NCBI RefSeq assembly: GCF_030150285.1
Contig: NZ_JASLGE010000076.1
Span: forward strand, 1-64,000
DNA from: Pseudomonas sp.
Lineage (GTDB): Bacteria; Pseudomonadota; Gammaproteobacteria; Pseudomonadales; Pseudomonadaceae
DNA: 64,000 bases
Reading direction: 5' to 3'
In this document: positions 50,550 to 59,518 of the stretch, piece by piece
How the letters are laid out: each line of letters opens with the position of its first letter
Numbering within the stretch: the first letter of the stretch is position 1
The notes under the pieces: generated by a model
What the model was told of the DNA's origin: nothing
The model's input: only the letters and a program-made list of their open reading frames with translations
Database searches by the model: none
Position numbers and translations under genes: made by a program

Positions 50550-51611
50550 ATGCGCGTTGCTGACTTTACTTTTGAGCTCCCCGATTCACTCATCGCACGC
50601 CATCCTTTGGCGGAGCGCCGCAACAGCCGCCTGCTGACCCTCGATGGGCAGAGCGGGGCGTTGGCACATCGTCAATTCACTGATTTGCTTGAGCATTTAC
50701 GCTCGGGCGATTTGATGGTGTTTAACAATACCCGGGTGATTCCTGCACGGTTGTTCGGCCAAAAGGCGTCGGGCGGCAAGCTGGAAATTCTGGTTGAGCG
50801 GGTGCTCGACAGTCATCGGGTACTGGCGCATGTGCGCTCCAGCAAGTCGCCAAAGCCCGGCTCGAAGATCCTGATCGAGGGTGGCGGCGAAGCCGAGATG
50901 CTGGCGCGTCATGATGCGTTGTTCGAGCTGGGCTTCACCGAAGAGGTGTTGCCGCTGCTGGACCGTGTCGGGCATATGCCGTTGCCTCCTTATATCGATC
51001 GCCCCGATGAAGGCGCTGACCGCGAGCGTTACCAAACCGTTTACGCCCAGCGCTTGGGTGCTGTCGCCGCGCCTACCGCGGGCCTGCATTTCGATGAGCC
51101 GCTGATGCAGGCTATCGCCGCCAAGGGCGTTGAAACGGCGTTCGTGACGTTGCACGTCGGTGCCGGTACGTTCCAGCCGGTGCGGGTTGAGCGTCTCGAA
51201 GACCACCACATGCACACCGAGTGGCTGGAAGTCGGCCAGGACGTGGTCGATGCCGTGGCGGCGTGCCGTGCGCGGGGCGGCCGGGTGATTGCCGTGGGTA
51301 CCACCAGCGTGCGTTCGCTGGAGAGTGCTGCGCGTGATGGCGTGCTTAAGCCGTTCAGTGGCGACACCGATATCTTTATCTTCCCGGGCCGGCCGTTTCA
51401 CGTGGTCGATGCCCTGGTCACCAATTTCCACTTGCCCGAATCCACGCTGTTGATGCTGGTGTCGGCATTCGCCGGTTACCCCGAAACCATGGCGGCCTAC
51501 AAGGCTGCGGTTGAACAGGGGTACCGCTTCTTTAGTTACGGTGATGCGATGTTCATCACCCGCAATCCCGCGCCGACGGCTCCTGCCCCGGCCCCAGAGG
51601 ATCAAGCATGA
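50550..51611 (+). CDS. queA: SAM:tRNA ribosyltransferase-isomerase (queuosine synthesis)
   Basis: Makes epoxyqueuosine in tRNA by transferring the ribosyl part of SAM to the preQ1 base. MRVADFTFELPDSLIARHPL at the N terminus, MVFNNTRVIPARLFG, and the PTAGLHFDE and VTLHVGAGTFQPVR motifs identify it. Its 353 residues match E. coli QueA (356); a short Ala/Pro tail is extra. Its 3' end overlaps the tgt start by four bases, so both queuosine genes are co-translated. Confidence 0.97.
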   Translation: MRVADFTFELPDSLIARHPLAERRNSRLLTLDGQSGALAHRQFTDLLEHLRSGDLMVFNNTRVIPARLFGQKASGGKLEILVERVLDSHRVLAHVRSSKSPKPGSKILIEGGGEAEMLARHDALFELGFTEEVLPLLDRVGHMPLPPYIDRPDEGADRERYQTVYAQRLGAVAAPTAGLHFDEPLMQAIAAKGVETAFVTLHVGAGTFQPVRVERLEDHHMHTEWLEVGQDVVDAVAACRARGGRVIAVGTTSVRSLESAARDGVLKPFSGDTDIFIFPGRPFHVVDALVTNFHLPESTLLMLVSAFAGYPETMAAYKAAVEQGYRFFSYGDAMFITRNPAPTAPAPAPEDQA

Positions 51612-52738
51612 GCAACTGTCGTATGTCCTTCGAGCTGCTTGCCACTGATGGCAAAGCGCGTCGCGGTCGCCTGACCTTTCCCCGTGGTGTGGTTGAAACC
51701 CCGGCTTTTATGCCGGTGGGCACGTACGGCACGGTCAAGGGCATGATGCCCCGGGATATCGAGGCCATTGGCGCGCAGATGATTCTGGGCAACACCTTTC
51801 ACTTGTGGCTGCGCCCGGGCACCGAGGTGATCAAGAAACACGGCGACCTGCATGATTTCATGAAGTGGCAGGGCCCGATCCTGACCGACTCAGGCGGTTT
51901 CCAGGTGTTCAGCCTGGGGGCCATGCGCAAGATTAAAGAAGAAGGCGTGACCTTTGCGTCCCCGGTGGATGGCGCGAAAGTGTTCATGGGCCCGGAAGAG
52001 TCGATGCAGGTCCAGCGTGATCTGGGCTCTGACGTGGTGATGATTTTCGACGAATGTACGCCGTACCCGGCTGACGAAGACGTGGCGCGCATTTCCATGG
52101 AGCTGTCGTTGCGCTGGGCTCAGCGCTCCAAGAACGCCCATGGCGATAACACGGCGGCGTTGTTCGGTATCGTCCAGGGCGGCATGCACCAGAACTTGCG
52201 TGAACGCTCGCTCGAAGGCCTGAACAAGATCGGTTTCGATGGCCTGGCCATCGGCGGCCTGTCGGTGGGCGAACCCAAACATGAAATGATCAAGGTGCTG
52301 GATTACCTGCCCGCGATGATGCCGGCTGACAAACCTCGTTACCTTATGGGAGTTGGCAAGCCAGAAGATCTGGTGGAGGGTGTGCGCCGCGGTGTGGACA
52401 TGTTTGATTGCGTGATGCCAACCCGTAACGCCCGCAATGGGCATCTGTTTATTGACACCGGTGTATTGAAGATCCGCAACGCGTTCCATCGCCATGATGA
52501 TTCGCCGCTGGATCCGACCTGCGATTGTTATACCTGTCAGAACTTCTCTCGCGCTTATCTGCATCATCTGGACAAGTGCGGCGAAATGTTGGGCAGCATG
52601 CTCAATACCATCCACAATTTGCGGCACTATCAGGTGCTGATGGCTGGTTTGCGCGAGGCTATTCAACAGGGTACATTGGCCACCTTTGTCGACGCCTTCT
52701 ATGCCAAGCGCGGGCTTGCTGTGCCGCCTTTGGACTGA
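51608..52738 (+). CDS. tgt: tRNA-guanine transglycosylase
   Basis: Exchanges guanine-34 for preQ1 in GUN-anticodon tRNAs. The active-site motifs TDSGGFQVFSLG (about residues 96-107), VVMIFDECTPYP, the nucleophile region MFDCVMPTRNARNG and the zinc site CDCYTCQNFSRAYLHH are all present. Its 376 residues are typical. ATG at 51608 overlaps queA; a second ATG five codons later could also be used. yajC follows after 42 bases. Confidence 0.97.
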   Translation: MSNCRMSFELLATDGKARRGRLTFPRGVVETPAFMPVGTYGTVKGMMPRDIEAIGAQMILGNTFHLWLRPGTEVIKKHGDLHDFMKWQGPILTDSGGFQVFSLGAMRKIKEEGVTFASPVDGAKVFMGPEESMQVQRDLGSDVVMIFDECTPYPADEDVARISMELSLRWAQRSKNAHGDNTAALFGIVQGGMHQNLRERSLEGLNKIGFDGLAIGGLSVGEPKHEMIKVLDYLPAMMPADKPRYLMGVGKPEDLVEGVRRGVDMFDCVMPTRNARNGHLFIDTGVLKIRNAFHRHDDSPLDPTCDCYTCQNFSRAYLHHLDKCGEMLGSMLNTIHNLRHYQVLMAGLREAIQQGTLATFVDAFYAKRGLAVPPLD

Positions 52739-52780
52739 TTTACGGACCCTAAGAAATACTTTTTGCAACTGGAGTGCTTA

Positions 52781-53116
52781 ATGAGCTTTTTCATCTCTCC
52801 CGCTTTCGCGGACGCTGCTGCACCTGCTGCTGGCCCAGCCGGTACTGGTTTCGAGTGGATTTTCCTGGTCGGCTTCCTGGTCATCTTCTATCTGATGATC
52901 TGGCGTCCACAGGCCAAGCGCGCCAAAGAGCAGAAAGCCCTGCTGGGTAATCTGCAAAAAGGTGACGAAATTGTCACCACTGGCGGTATCGCCGGCAAAA
53001 TCACCAAGGTGACCGATGCTTTTGTTGTCATCGAAGTGTCCGACACTGTCGAGCTGAAAATTCAGAAGGGCTCGGTTGCAGCCACGCTGCCGAAAGGCAC
53101 GCTGAAAGCGATCTAA
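52781..53116 (+). CDS. yajC: Sec translocon accessory protein YajC
   Basis: A small inner-membrane protein that associates with SecDF. From ATG 52781 it is 111 residues with one membrane segment (about 25-45; WIFLVGFLVIFYLMIWRPQ) and the conserved MIWRPQAKRAKEQK block, followed by a cytoplasmic domain (LQKGDEIVTTGGIAGKI). The frame is open six codons upstream but ATG 52781 has GGAG 10 bases before it. It lies before secD, as usual. Confidence 0.95.
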   Translation: MSFFISPAFADAAAPAAGPAGTGFEWIFLVGFLVIFYLMIWRPQAKRAKEQKALLGNLQKGDEIVTTGGIAGKITKVTDAFVVIEVSDTVELKIQKGSVAATLPKGTLKAI

Positions 53117-53137
53117 GTTTCAACTTTTAACAATCGA

Positions 53138-53164
53138 CGGGGCGCGCAAGGCGCCCCGCGTTTT
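53138..53164 (+). terminator. GC-rich hairpin between yajC and secD
   Basis: CGGGGCGC and GCGCCCCG form a strong stem with a short loop, followed by four T. It is only 19 bases before secD and may attenuate or separate yajC and secD transcripts rather than stop transcription fully. Confidence 0.5.
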
Positions 53165-53182
53165 AAGCGGGCGGCGTGATTG

Positions 53183-55051
53183 ATGCTGAACAAATACCCT
53201 CTGTGGAAATACATACTGATCCTGGCCGTGCTGGCGATCGGTTTTATTTATTCCGCTCCCAATCTGTACCCTGATGACCCGGCTATCCAGGTGTCGGGTG
53301 CGAGCACAGCACTTCAAGTCACTGAAGCTGATCTGGAGCGTGCGAGCAAGGCGCTGACGCAAGCAGGCATTGCCGTTAAGGGCGCTTCCTTGTCTCAAGG
53401 CGGTAAAGGCGGCTTGCTGCGTCTGGTCAACAAAGACGATCAGTTGCCGGCCAAGGATGTCGTGCGCAAGGCGCTGGGTGATGACTACGTTGTCGCGCTC
53501 AACCTGGCACAGACCACGCCGCAATGGTTGCGCAGCCTGGGGGCTCACCCCATGAAGCTGGGTCTGGACTTGTCGGGTGGCGTGCACTTCCTGTTGGAAG
53601 TGGACATGGACAAGGCCGTCGACGCGCGCATGAAAGTGTACGAAGGCGATGTCAAAAGCCTGCTGCGCAAAGAGAAAGTGCGTTACCGCAGCCTGCCGCA
53701 ACTCAATGGGGCCATTCAGTTGGGCTTCACTGATGAAGCTGCCCGTGAGCAAGCGCGTGGCTTGATTCGCAAGAGCTTTACCGATTTTGACGTAACGACG
53801 GCGGACCTCAACGGCCAGCCGGTTCTGCGTCTGGCGATGACCCCGGCCAAGCTGGCGGAAATCCGTGAATATTCCATCAAGCAGAACCTGACAACGGTCC
53901 GTAACCGGGTCAACGAGTTGGGTGTTGCCGAGCCTCTGGTTCAACGTCAGGGTGCCAACCGCATCGTGGTTGAATTGCCGGGCGTGCAAGACACTGCCGA
54001 AGCCAAGCGTATTCTGGGCAAGACGGCCAACCTTGAGTTCCGTCTGGCCGCCGAGCCGGGCGCTTCGAAAGCCACTTCCGAGACCTTCGAGTTCCGCGAA
54101 GGCAATCGTCCTCCCGCGCAAATCGAGCGTGGTCTGATTATCACGGGCGACCAGGTCACGGATGCTCAGGCAGGTTTTGATGAGCAGGGCCGTCCGCAGG
54201 TGAATATCAAACTCGACGGCCATGGCGGCGAGTTGATGAGCCGTTCGACCCGTAGCAACGTGGGTCGCAGCATGGCGGTGATCTTCATCGAGCAGAAGCC
54301 GGTGACCACGTACGCCAAGCAAATGGTTGACGGTGTCGAGAAAGAAGTACCTGTTCAGGCGTTCAAGGAAGAGAAAAAAATCATCAGCCTGGCGACTATC
54401 CAGTCGCCGCTGGGCAGCCAGTTCCGCATTACCGGCCTGAACGGTCAGGGTGAAGCCTCCGAATTGGCGCTGCTGTTGCGTGCTGGTGGTCTGGCGGCAC
54501 CGATGTACTTCGCGGAAGAACGTACCATCGGCCCAAGCCTGGGTGCTGACAACATCACCAAGGGTGTCGATGCTTCGTTGTGGGGCATGTTGTTCGTATC
54601 GATCTTCATCATCGCGATCTACCGCTTCTTCGGTTTGATTGCGACAGTGGCGCTGGCCGGTAACATGGTCTTGCTGCTGGCCTTGATGTCGGTGCTGGGT
54701 GCAACGCTGACCCTGCCAGGTATTGCCGGTATCGTATTGACGATGGGGATGGCGGTTGATGCCAACGTACTGATCTTCTCGCGTATACGAGAGGAGCTTG
54801 CCAATGGCATGACGCCGCAGCGGGCAATCAATGAGGGCTTCAATCGTGCCTATACGGCCATTGTCGACTCCAACCTGACAACACTGTTGGTCGGCGGGAT
54901 TCTCTTTGCCATGGGTACCGGGCCGGTTAAAGGCTTTGCGGTCACCATGTCCCTCGGGATCTTTACCTCGATGTTCACGGCCGTGATGGTGACCCGCGCA
55001 ATGGTCAACCTGATTTATGGCGGTCGGGACTTCAAGAAGTTGTGGATTTAA
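53183..55051 (+). CDS. secD: protein translocase subunit SecD
   Basis: RND-superfamily protein that uses the proton gradient to drive late steps of Sec export. From ATG 53183 (an adjacent TTG is in frame) it has 622 residues. One N-terminal membrane segment (about 8-25), a large periplasmic P1 domain (LGLDLSGGVHFLLEVDM), then five membrane segments from about 450 (GVDASLWGMLFVSIFIIAIYR, GIAGIVLTMGMAVDANVLIFSRIREEL with the conserved Asp). It is followed by secF after nine bases. Confidence 0.97.
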   Translation: MLNKYPLWKYILILAVLAIGFIYSAPNLYPDDPAIQVSGASTALQVTEADLERASKALTQAGIAVKGASLSQGGKGGLLRLVNKDDQLPAKDVVRKALGDDYVVALNLAQTTPQWLRSLGAHPMKLGLDLSGGVHFLLEVDMDKAVDARMKVYEGDVKSLLRKEKVRYRSLPQLNGAIQLGFTDEAAREQARGLIRKSFTDFDVTTADLNGQPVLRLAMTPAKLAEIREYSIKQNLTTVRNRVNELGVAEPLVQRQGANRIVVELPGVQDTAEAKRILGKTANLEFRLAAEPGASKATSETFEFREGNRPPAQIERGLIITGDQVTDAQAGFDEQGRPQVNIKLDGHGGELMSRSTRSNVGRSMAVIFIEQKPVTTYAKQMVDGVEKEVPVQAFKEEKKIISLATIQSPLGSQFRITGLNGQGEASELALLLRAGGLAAPMYFAEERTIGPSLGADNITKGVDASLWGMLFVSIFIIAIYRFFGLIATVALAGNMVLLLALMSVLGATLTLPGIAGIVLTMGMAVDANVLIFSRIREELANGMTPQRAINEGFNRAYTAIVDSNLTTLLVGGILFAMGTGPVKGFAVTMSLGIFTSMFTAVMVTRAMVNLIYGGRDFKKLWI

Positions 55052-55060
55052 GGGGCTGCC

Positions 55061-55975
55061 ATGTTACGTACAATCAACTTCATGGGCGTTCGCAACGTTG
55101 CGTTCGGCGTCACTGTGCTGCTTACCGTGCTGGCCTTGTTCAGCATGTTCCACAAGGGTATGAACTACGGCCTGGACTTCACCGGCGGTACGCTGATTGA
55201 GCTGACCTACGAGAAGCCTGCTGAGCTGACCAAGGTGCGCAACGAGCTGTCTGCGGCCGGTTTTGAGGATGCTGTGGTCCAGAGCTTCGGTGCCACCACT
55301 GACGTACTGGTGCGTATGCCGGGCGATGATCCTCTGCTGGGTAACAGGGTGGCGGCGGCGCTGGGTCAGGCTGATGCCGGCAACCCTGCCGTGATCAAGC
55401 GTGTTGAGTTCGTTGGCCCGCAAGTGGGTGAAGAACTGCGCGATCAGGGCGGGCTGGGCATGCTGATGGCGCTGGGCGGCATCATGCTGTACCTGGCTTT
55501 CCGCTTTCAGTGGAAATTCGCGGTCGGTGCAATCGTGTCTCTGGTTCACGACGTTATCGTAACCGTGGGCGTGCTGTCGTGGTTCCAGATCACCTTCGAC
55601 CTGACGGTGCTGGCGGCGGTGCTGGCAACGATTGGTTACTCGCTCAACGACACCATTGTGGTGTTTGACCGGGTGCGTGAGAACTTCCGGGTTCTGCGCA
55701 AGGCCAGCTTGATTGAAAACATCAATATCTCGACCACGCAAACGCTGTTGCGCACCATGGCAACGTCAATCTCCACCTTGTTGGCGATTGCGGCGCTGCT
55801 GATTTTCGGTGGTGACAACCTGTGGGGCTTCTCCATCGCATTGTTCGTGGGTGTGATGGCGGGTACTTACTCCTCGATTTACATTGCCAACGTGGTGTTG
55901 ATCTGGCTGAACCTCAGTGCAGAAGATTTGATCCCTCCTGCAGCGAGTGAAAAAGAGGTTGATGACCGCCCTTAA
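55061..55975 (+). CDS. secF: protein translocase subunit SecF
   Basis: Partner of SecD in the SecDF-YajC complex. It has 304 residues and six membrane segments. FHKGMNYGLDFTGGTLIELTY at the N terminus and the conserved TIGYSLNDTIVVFDRVREN block (about residues 190-208) are diagnostic. A terminator follows 28 bases after the stop, closing the queA-tgt-yajC-secDF group. Confidence 0.97.
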   Translation: MLRTINFMGVRNVAFGVTVLLTVLALFSMFHKGMNYGLDFTGGTLIELTYEKPAELTKVRNELSAAGFEDAVVQSFGATTDVLVRMPGDDPLLGNRVAAALGQADAGNPAVIKRVEFVGPQVGEELRDQGGLGMLMALGGIMLYLAFRFQWKFAVGAIVSLVHDVIVTVGVLSWFQITFDLTVLAAVLATIGYSLNDTIVVFDRVRENFRVLRKASLIENINISTTQTLLRTMATSISTLLAIAALLIFGGDNLWGFSIALFVGVMAGTYSSIYIANVVLIWLNLSAEDLIPPAASEKEVDDRP

Positions 55976-56002
55976 AGGTTAGATCCTGGCAGGCGGTTTC
56001 CT

Positions 56003-56037
56003 AAAAGGCGCGAGTATTGAACTCGCGCCTTTTTTTG
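56003..56037 (+). terminator. rho-independent terminator after secF
   Basis: AAAAGGCGCGAG and CTCGCGCCTTTTTTT form a perfect stem of over 10 bp with a seven-base loop and seven T. Confidence 0.93.
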
Positions 56038-56096
56038 TGCTCCAACATCAGGATTGGTGTGGGATTTTTCCCATCTGTGATGGTCAGGAGATTCAA

Positions 56097-56624
56097 GTGA
56101 ACAAGTCTTTGCTGGTGGGTGCTGTATTGGGTGCTGTCGGTGTCACTGCCGGGGGTGCTTTTGCGACCTATAGCCTGGTTAAGGCCCCTGAGTCTGCGCA
56201 GGTGCTGGCGGTACAGCCGGTCACGCAACAAATCAAAACGCCGCGTGAAGTCTGTAAAGAAGTGACGGTAACGCGTCGAGCCCCGGTCAAGGATGAGCAT
56301 CAAATCGTCGGCAGCGTGATTGGTGCGGTGGCGGGTGGTTTGCTGGGTAACCAGATCGGTGGCGGCAGCGGCAAGAAGATTGCGACAGTGGCGGGTGCGG
56401 TTGGCGGGGGATATGCGGGCAACAAGGTGCAGGAAGGTATGCAGGAGCGAGATACCTACGCCACGACCCAGACTCGCTGTAACACCGTAAACGACATCAG
56501 CGACAAGGTTGTGGGTTACGACGTGCGCTACTCCCTTGATGGCAAGGAAGGCAAAGTGCGCATGGATCGTGAGCCGGGCAAGGAAATTGCCGTCGACAAG
56601 CAGGGCAAGCTGATCCTGAATTAA
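56097..56624 (+). CDS. glycine-zipper 2TM domain protein
   Basis: An envelope protein of unknown role. The start is GTG at 56097 with CAGGAG about eight bases upstream; 175 residues. An N-terminal hydrophobic segment (about 4-24, itself glycine-rich) may be a signal or anchor. A glycine-zipper region (about 75-125; GSVIGAVAGGLLGNQIGGG and AGAVGGGYAGNKVQE) resembles SlyB/17-kDa antigen domains. No lipobox Cys is seen. The C-terminal part (about 130-175) resembles the beta domain of these proteins. It is flanked by terminators, so it is a single-gene unit. Confidence 0.85.
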   Translation: MNKSLLVGAVLGAVGVTAGGAFATYSLVKAPESAQVLAVQPVTQQIKTPREVCKEVTVTRRAPVKDEHQIVGSVIGAVAGGLLGNQIGGGSGKKIATVAGAVGGGYAGNKVQEGMQERDTYATTQTRCNTVNDISDKVVGYDVRYSLDGKEGKVRMDREPGKEIAVDKQGKLILN

Positions 56625-56637
56625 ACCGCCCGGCTGT

Positions 56638-56723
56638 CGGTAGGGGCAGCCGGTCGACGCTCGATTACTCGCGATCTGTTGTTGTTGGAAATCAAGAGAT
56701 CGCGAGCAAGCTCGTTTCTACCG
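56638..56723. repeat. inverted REP pair (REPIN)
   Basis: CGGTAG...GCGATCT (56638-56676) and AGATCGCGAGC...CTACCG (56698-56723) form a head-to-head pair with imperfect arms around a central GTTGTTGTTGG spacer. The core GATCGCGAGCAAGCTCG is the same REP family as in the cheV-norR region. Confidence 0.75.
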
Positions 56724-56740
56724 ATGGCGTGAAGTGCGCC

Positions 56741-56771
56741 AAAAAAAAGCACCCCGAAGGGTGCTTTTTTT
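56741..56771. terminator. bidirectional terminator, suhB and glycine-zipper gene
   Basis: AAAAAAAAGCACCC and GGGTGCTTTTTTT form a 7-bp GC-rich stem with a four-base loop, flanked by eight A and seven T. It lies between convergent stops at 56624 and 56788. Confidence 0.93.
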
Positions 56772-56787
56772 GGTCTGCGGTTTTCGC

Positions 56788-57603
56788 TTAGCGCTTCAGC
56801 GAGGCCGGCAGGTGCGGCTGAATTGCCGTCAGTACGGCTTTGAAGCATTTGGTGTTACCGGCAACGATGTGGCCTTTTTCAAGGAAATCGTGGCTGCCGG
56901 TGAAGTCGCTGACCAGGCCGCCTGCTTCCTGAATCAGCAGTGCGCCTGCCGCCATGTCCCACTCGGACAGGCCCGACTCCCAGAAGGCGTCAAAACGACC
57001 GGCGGCCACGTAGGCCAGGTCCAGGCTGGCAGCGCCTGCGCGGCGGATGCCTGCGGTTTGGCCGACCAGGCTGCGGAACATGCCCAGGTAGTTGTCCAGG
57101 TTGTCCATCTGGTTGTCGCGGAACGGGAAACCGGTGCCCAGCAGAGCGCCTTCAAGGCTGGTGCGACCGCTGACACGCAGGCGGCGACCGTTCAGTTGAG
57201 CGCCACGGCCACGGCTGGCGGTGAATTCTTCTTGGCGAACCGGGTCGAGAACAACAGCGTGCTCCAGGCGGCCGCGGTATTTGCAGGCGATGCTGACGGC
57301 GAAGTGCGGAACGCCACGCAGGAAGTTGGTGGTGCCGTCCAGTGGGTCGATGATCCACAGGTAGTCTTCACCTTCACCGCTGCCAGGGTGCATGCCGGTT
57401 TCTTCACCGAGAATGCCGTGGGTCGGATAGGCTTTGCGCAGGGCGTCGATGATTTTCTGTTCGGCCGCACGATCAACTTCAGACACGTAATCTTTGGCGT
57501 CTTTTTCGTCAACCTTGATGGTATCCAGGCGCTCGATGGAGCGGAAAATCAATTCACTGGCGCTGCGGGCGGCGCGCAGCGCGATATTCAGCATGGGCTG
57601 CAT
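56788..57603 (-). CDS. suhB: inositol-1-monophosphatase family protein SuhB
   Basis: A Mg-dependent phosphatase family member; in bacteria SuhB also joins the rRNA antitermination complex. Metal-binding motifs are intact: GEETG (about residues 65-69), IDPLDGTTNF (about 84-93) and EWDMAAGALLIQEAGG (about 210-225). Its 271 residues match E. coli SuhB (267). It is divergent from trmJ. Pseudomonas SuhB has been linked to virulence regulation in P. aeruginosa; nothing in the sequence here speaks to that. Confidence 0.95.
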   Translation of the reverse strand: MQPMLNIALRAARSASELIFRSIERLDTIKVDEKDAKDYVSEVDRAAEQKIIDALRKAYPTHGILGEETGMHPGSGEGEDYLWIIDPLDGTTNFLRGVPHFAVSIACKYRGRLEHAVVLDPVRQEEFTASRGRGAQLNGRRLRVSGRTSLEGALLGTGFPFRDNQMDNLDNYLGMFRSLVGQTAGIRRAGAASLDLAYVAAGRFDAFWESGLSEWDMAAGALLIQEAGGLVSDFTGSHDFLEKGHIVAGNTKCFKAVLTAIQPHLPASLKR

Positions 57604-57747
57604 GGACGTTTCACCTAAGGTTGTTAAAGAAAGCCGAATATTCTATCAGAAAATTTTGTTAGATGAAGGTTCGCGTGAGCTTTCGTAGCTTATGGCGTAT
57701 TGCTTAGGTAATATTTGCTCCCTTTTGTTGGTCTGTGAGCGCTTCCT

Positions 57748-58518
57748 TTGCTGCCTAATATTCGTGTCGTTCTGGTCAATACCAGCCATCCCGGGAACAT
57801 CGGCGGTGCTGCGCGTGCCATGAAAAACATGGGGCTGTCGCGGCTGGTGCTGGTCGAGCCTCGGGTGTTTCCGCATCATGAAGCCGATGCGCGAGCCTCG
57901 GGTGCCGGGGATATTCTGGAGAAGGCGCACGTCGTCGCCACTCTCGAAGAGGCGTTGGTCGGGTGTAATCTGGTACTGGGTACCAGTGCGCGTGATCGTC
58001 GTATTCCCTGGCCGCTGCTGGATCCGCGCGAATGCGGGCAAAAAGTCGTCGAAGAAGCAGGCCAGGGGGCTGAAATTGCATTGGTGTTTGGCCGTGAAGA
58101 CTCCGGCCTGACCAATGAAGAGCTGCAGCGCTGTCACTATCATGTGCACATTCCTTCTGATCCCGAATTCAGTTCGTTGAACTTGGGGGCTGCCGTGCAA
58201 GTGCTGAGTTACGAGATTCGTATGGCCTGGCTGGCTGCGCAAGGGCAGCCGAGCAAAGTCGAAAAAGATGAAGTGGCCTCCACCAAAAGTGGCGAGCTGG
58301 CAACGATGGATGAGCTTGAGCGCTTTTATGAGCACTTGCAGCAAACCCTGGTGGCGATTGAATTTCTGGACCCTGAAAAGCCGCGCCATTTGATGGCTCG
58401 ACTGCGTCGTTTGTACGGGCGCAGTTCGGTCAGCCGTGCCGAAATGAATATTTTGCGTGGCATTCTTACCGAAACCCAAAAAGCGGCCCGTGGCGAGCTG
58501 CTCAAGCGCAAGGATTAA
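57748..58518 (+). CDS. trmJ: tRNA Cm32/Um32 methyltransferase
   Basis: A SPOUT methyltransferase that 2'-O-methylates position 32 of tRNAs. VLVNTSHPGNIGGAARAMKNMG (N-terminal, shown in part), FGREDSGLTNEEL and the SSLNLGAAVQVLSYEIR knot region are diagnostic. It has 256 residues. The start appears to be TTG at 57748 (MLPNIRVVL), since no upstream ATG fits and the family begins here; the ribosome-binding site is weak (GAG). Its stop overlaps the cysE start. Confidence 0.93.
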   Translation: MLPNIRVVLVNTSHPGNIGGAARAMKNMGLSRLVLVEPRVFPHHEADARASGAGDILEKAHVVATLEEALVGCNLVLGTSARDRRIPWPLLDPRECGQKVVEEAGQGAEIALVFGREDSGLTNEELQRCHYHVHIPSDPEFSSLNLGAAVQVLSYEIRMAWLAAQGQPSKVEKDEVASTKSGELATMDELERFYEHLQQTLVAIEFLDPEKPRHLMARLRRLYGRSSVSRAEMNILRGILTETQKAARGELLKRKD

Positions 58519-59297
58519 TGATGTTCGAGCGTCTGCGTGAAGATATTCAAAGCGTGTTCCATCGTGATCCAGCAGCGCGCAACGCATTTGAGGTGTTGAC
58601 CTGCTACCCCGGTATGCATGCCATCTGGATACACCGTTTGTCCGGTTTGTTGTGGGGCATGGGCTGGAAGTGGCTGGCGCGCCTGGTGTCCAACTTCGGT
58701 CGTTGGTTGACCGGGATCGAGATTCATCCCGGGGCGAAGGTGGGGCGTCGCTTCTTCATTGATCACGGTATGGGCATTGTGATCGGAGAGACGGCAGAGA
58801 TCGGTGATGACGTAACGCTGTATCAGGGCGTTACGTTGGGAGGCACCAGTTGGAACAAGGGCAAGCGCCATCCCACCTTGGAGAATGGTGTGGTGGTGGG
58901 GGCTGGTGCCAAAGTGCTTGGGCCATTTACCGTCGGTGCCGGTGCCAAGGTGGGTTCCAATGCGGTGGTTACCAAGGCCGTGCCTGCGGGTGCGACGGTG
59001 GTGGGTATTCCGGGTCGAATCATCATCAAGCATGACGATGAGGCGGATGCCAAGCGCAAGGCCATGGCTGAGAAGTATGGTTTTGATGCTTACGGCGTGG
59101 GTGAAGACATGCCGGACCCGGTGGCGCGCGCCATTGCGCAGTTGCTGGATCATCTGCAGGCCGTTGATGGCAAGCTTGAGGGTATGTGCGGTGCGCTCAA
59201 GGACTTGGGTAGTACCTATTGCGCCAAGGATCTGCCCGAGTTGCGCGAAGAGGACTTCGCCTGCGTTAAGGGCAAGGATGAGAACAGGGTGGTTTGA
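58518..59297 (+). CDS. cysE: serine O-acetyltransferase
   Basis: Makes O-acetylserine for cysteine synthesis. N-terminal helical domain, then left-handed beta-helix hexapeptide repeats (about residues 65-170; GIEIHPGAKVGRRFFIDHGMG, IGETAEIGDDVTLYQGVTLGG) with catalytic His in FIDHGMGIVIGE. The C-terminal tail is longer than in the short CysE types (259 residues). A second ATG directly follows the first. It lies between trmJ and the iscR operon, fitting a link between cysteine supply and IscS, which uses cysteine as sulfur donor. Confidence 0.94.
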   Translation: MMFERLREDIQSVFHRDPAARNAFEVLTCYPGMHAIWIHRLSGLLWGMGWKWLARLVSNFGRWLTGIEIHPGAKVGRRFFIDHGMGIVIGETAEIGDDVTLYQGVTLGGTSWNKGKRHPTLENGVVVGAGAKVLGPFTVGAGAKVGSNAVVTKAVPAGATVVGIPGRIIIKHDDEADAKRKAMAEKYGFDAYGVGEDMPDPVARAIAQLLDHLQAVDGKLEGMCGALKDLGSTYCAKDLPELREEDFACVKGKDENRVV

Positions 59298-59399
59298 CGT
59301 TCTCGGGTGTCTCGCTGTCGGGCTGCGAATGGTTGGGGTTAATCCCGGCCTGCGGCCGCGCCGCGCAGGGTTGCATGTGTGCCATTACGTCGCAGACCC

Positions 59400-59408
59400 T
59401 GCTATAAT
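59400..59408 (+). promoter_or_regulatory. candidate upstream extended -10 promoter
   Basis: TGC-TATAAT, with TATAAT at 59403-59408, is a perfect -10 box with a TGN extension. No matching -35 is seen. It lies 50-75 bases upstream of the IscR-type sites and could provide a second start for the isc operon. Confidence 0.5.
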
Positions 59409-59428
59409 GCGCGCGCTCTTTTGCGGGT

Positions 59429-59453
59429 ATTCCTGACTAAAGTACTAGGTCTA
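59429..59453 (+). promoter_or_regulatory. possible second IscR type-1 site
   Basis: The 25-base segment matches the first half of the type-1 consensus well (CCTGACTAA) and the second half poorly. It abuts the better site at 59454-59478. Confidence 0.4.
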
Positions 59454-59478
59454 ATAGTTGACTTAAATGGTCGGGAAT
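59454..59478 (+). promoter_or_regulatory. IscR type-1 binding site
   Basis: The site fits the published type-1 consensus ATASYYGACTRWWWYAGTCRRSTAT at 22 of 25 positions. It overlaps the -35 box TTGACT (59458-59463) and spacer of the isc promoter, so [2Fe-2S]-IscR should repress its own operon, as in E. coli. Confidence 0.8.
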
Positions 59479-59486
59479 AGCATACT
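59458..59486 (+). promoter_or_regulatory. sigma70 promoter of the isc operon
   Basis: TTGACT at 59458-59463 and CATACT at 59481-59486, spaced 17 bases. It lies 33 bases before the iscR start and is covered by the IscR site. Confidence 0.65.
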
Positions 59487-59518
59487 CGCCCTCATTCCGA
59501 ACTCCGTGGTACCTGTCC

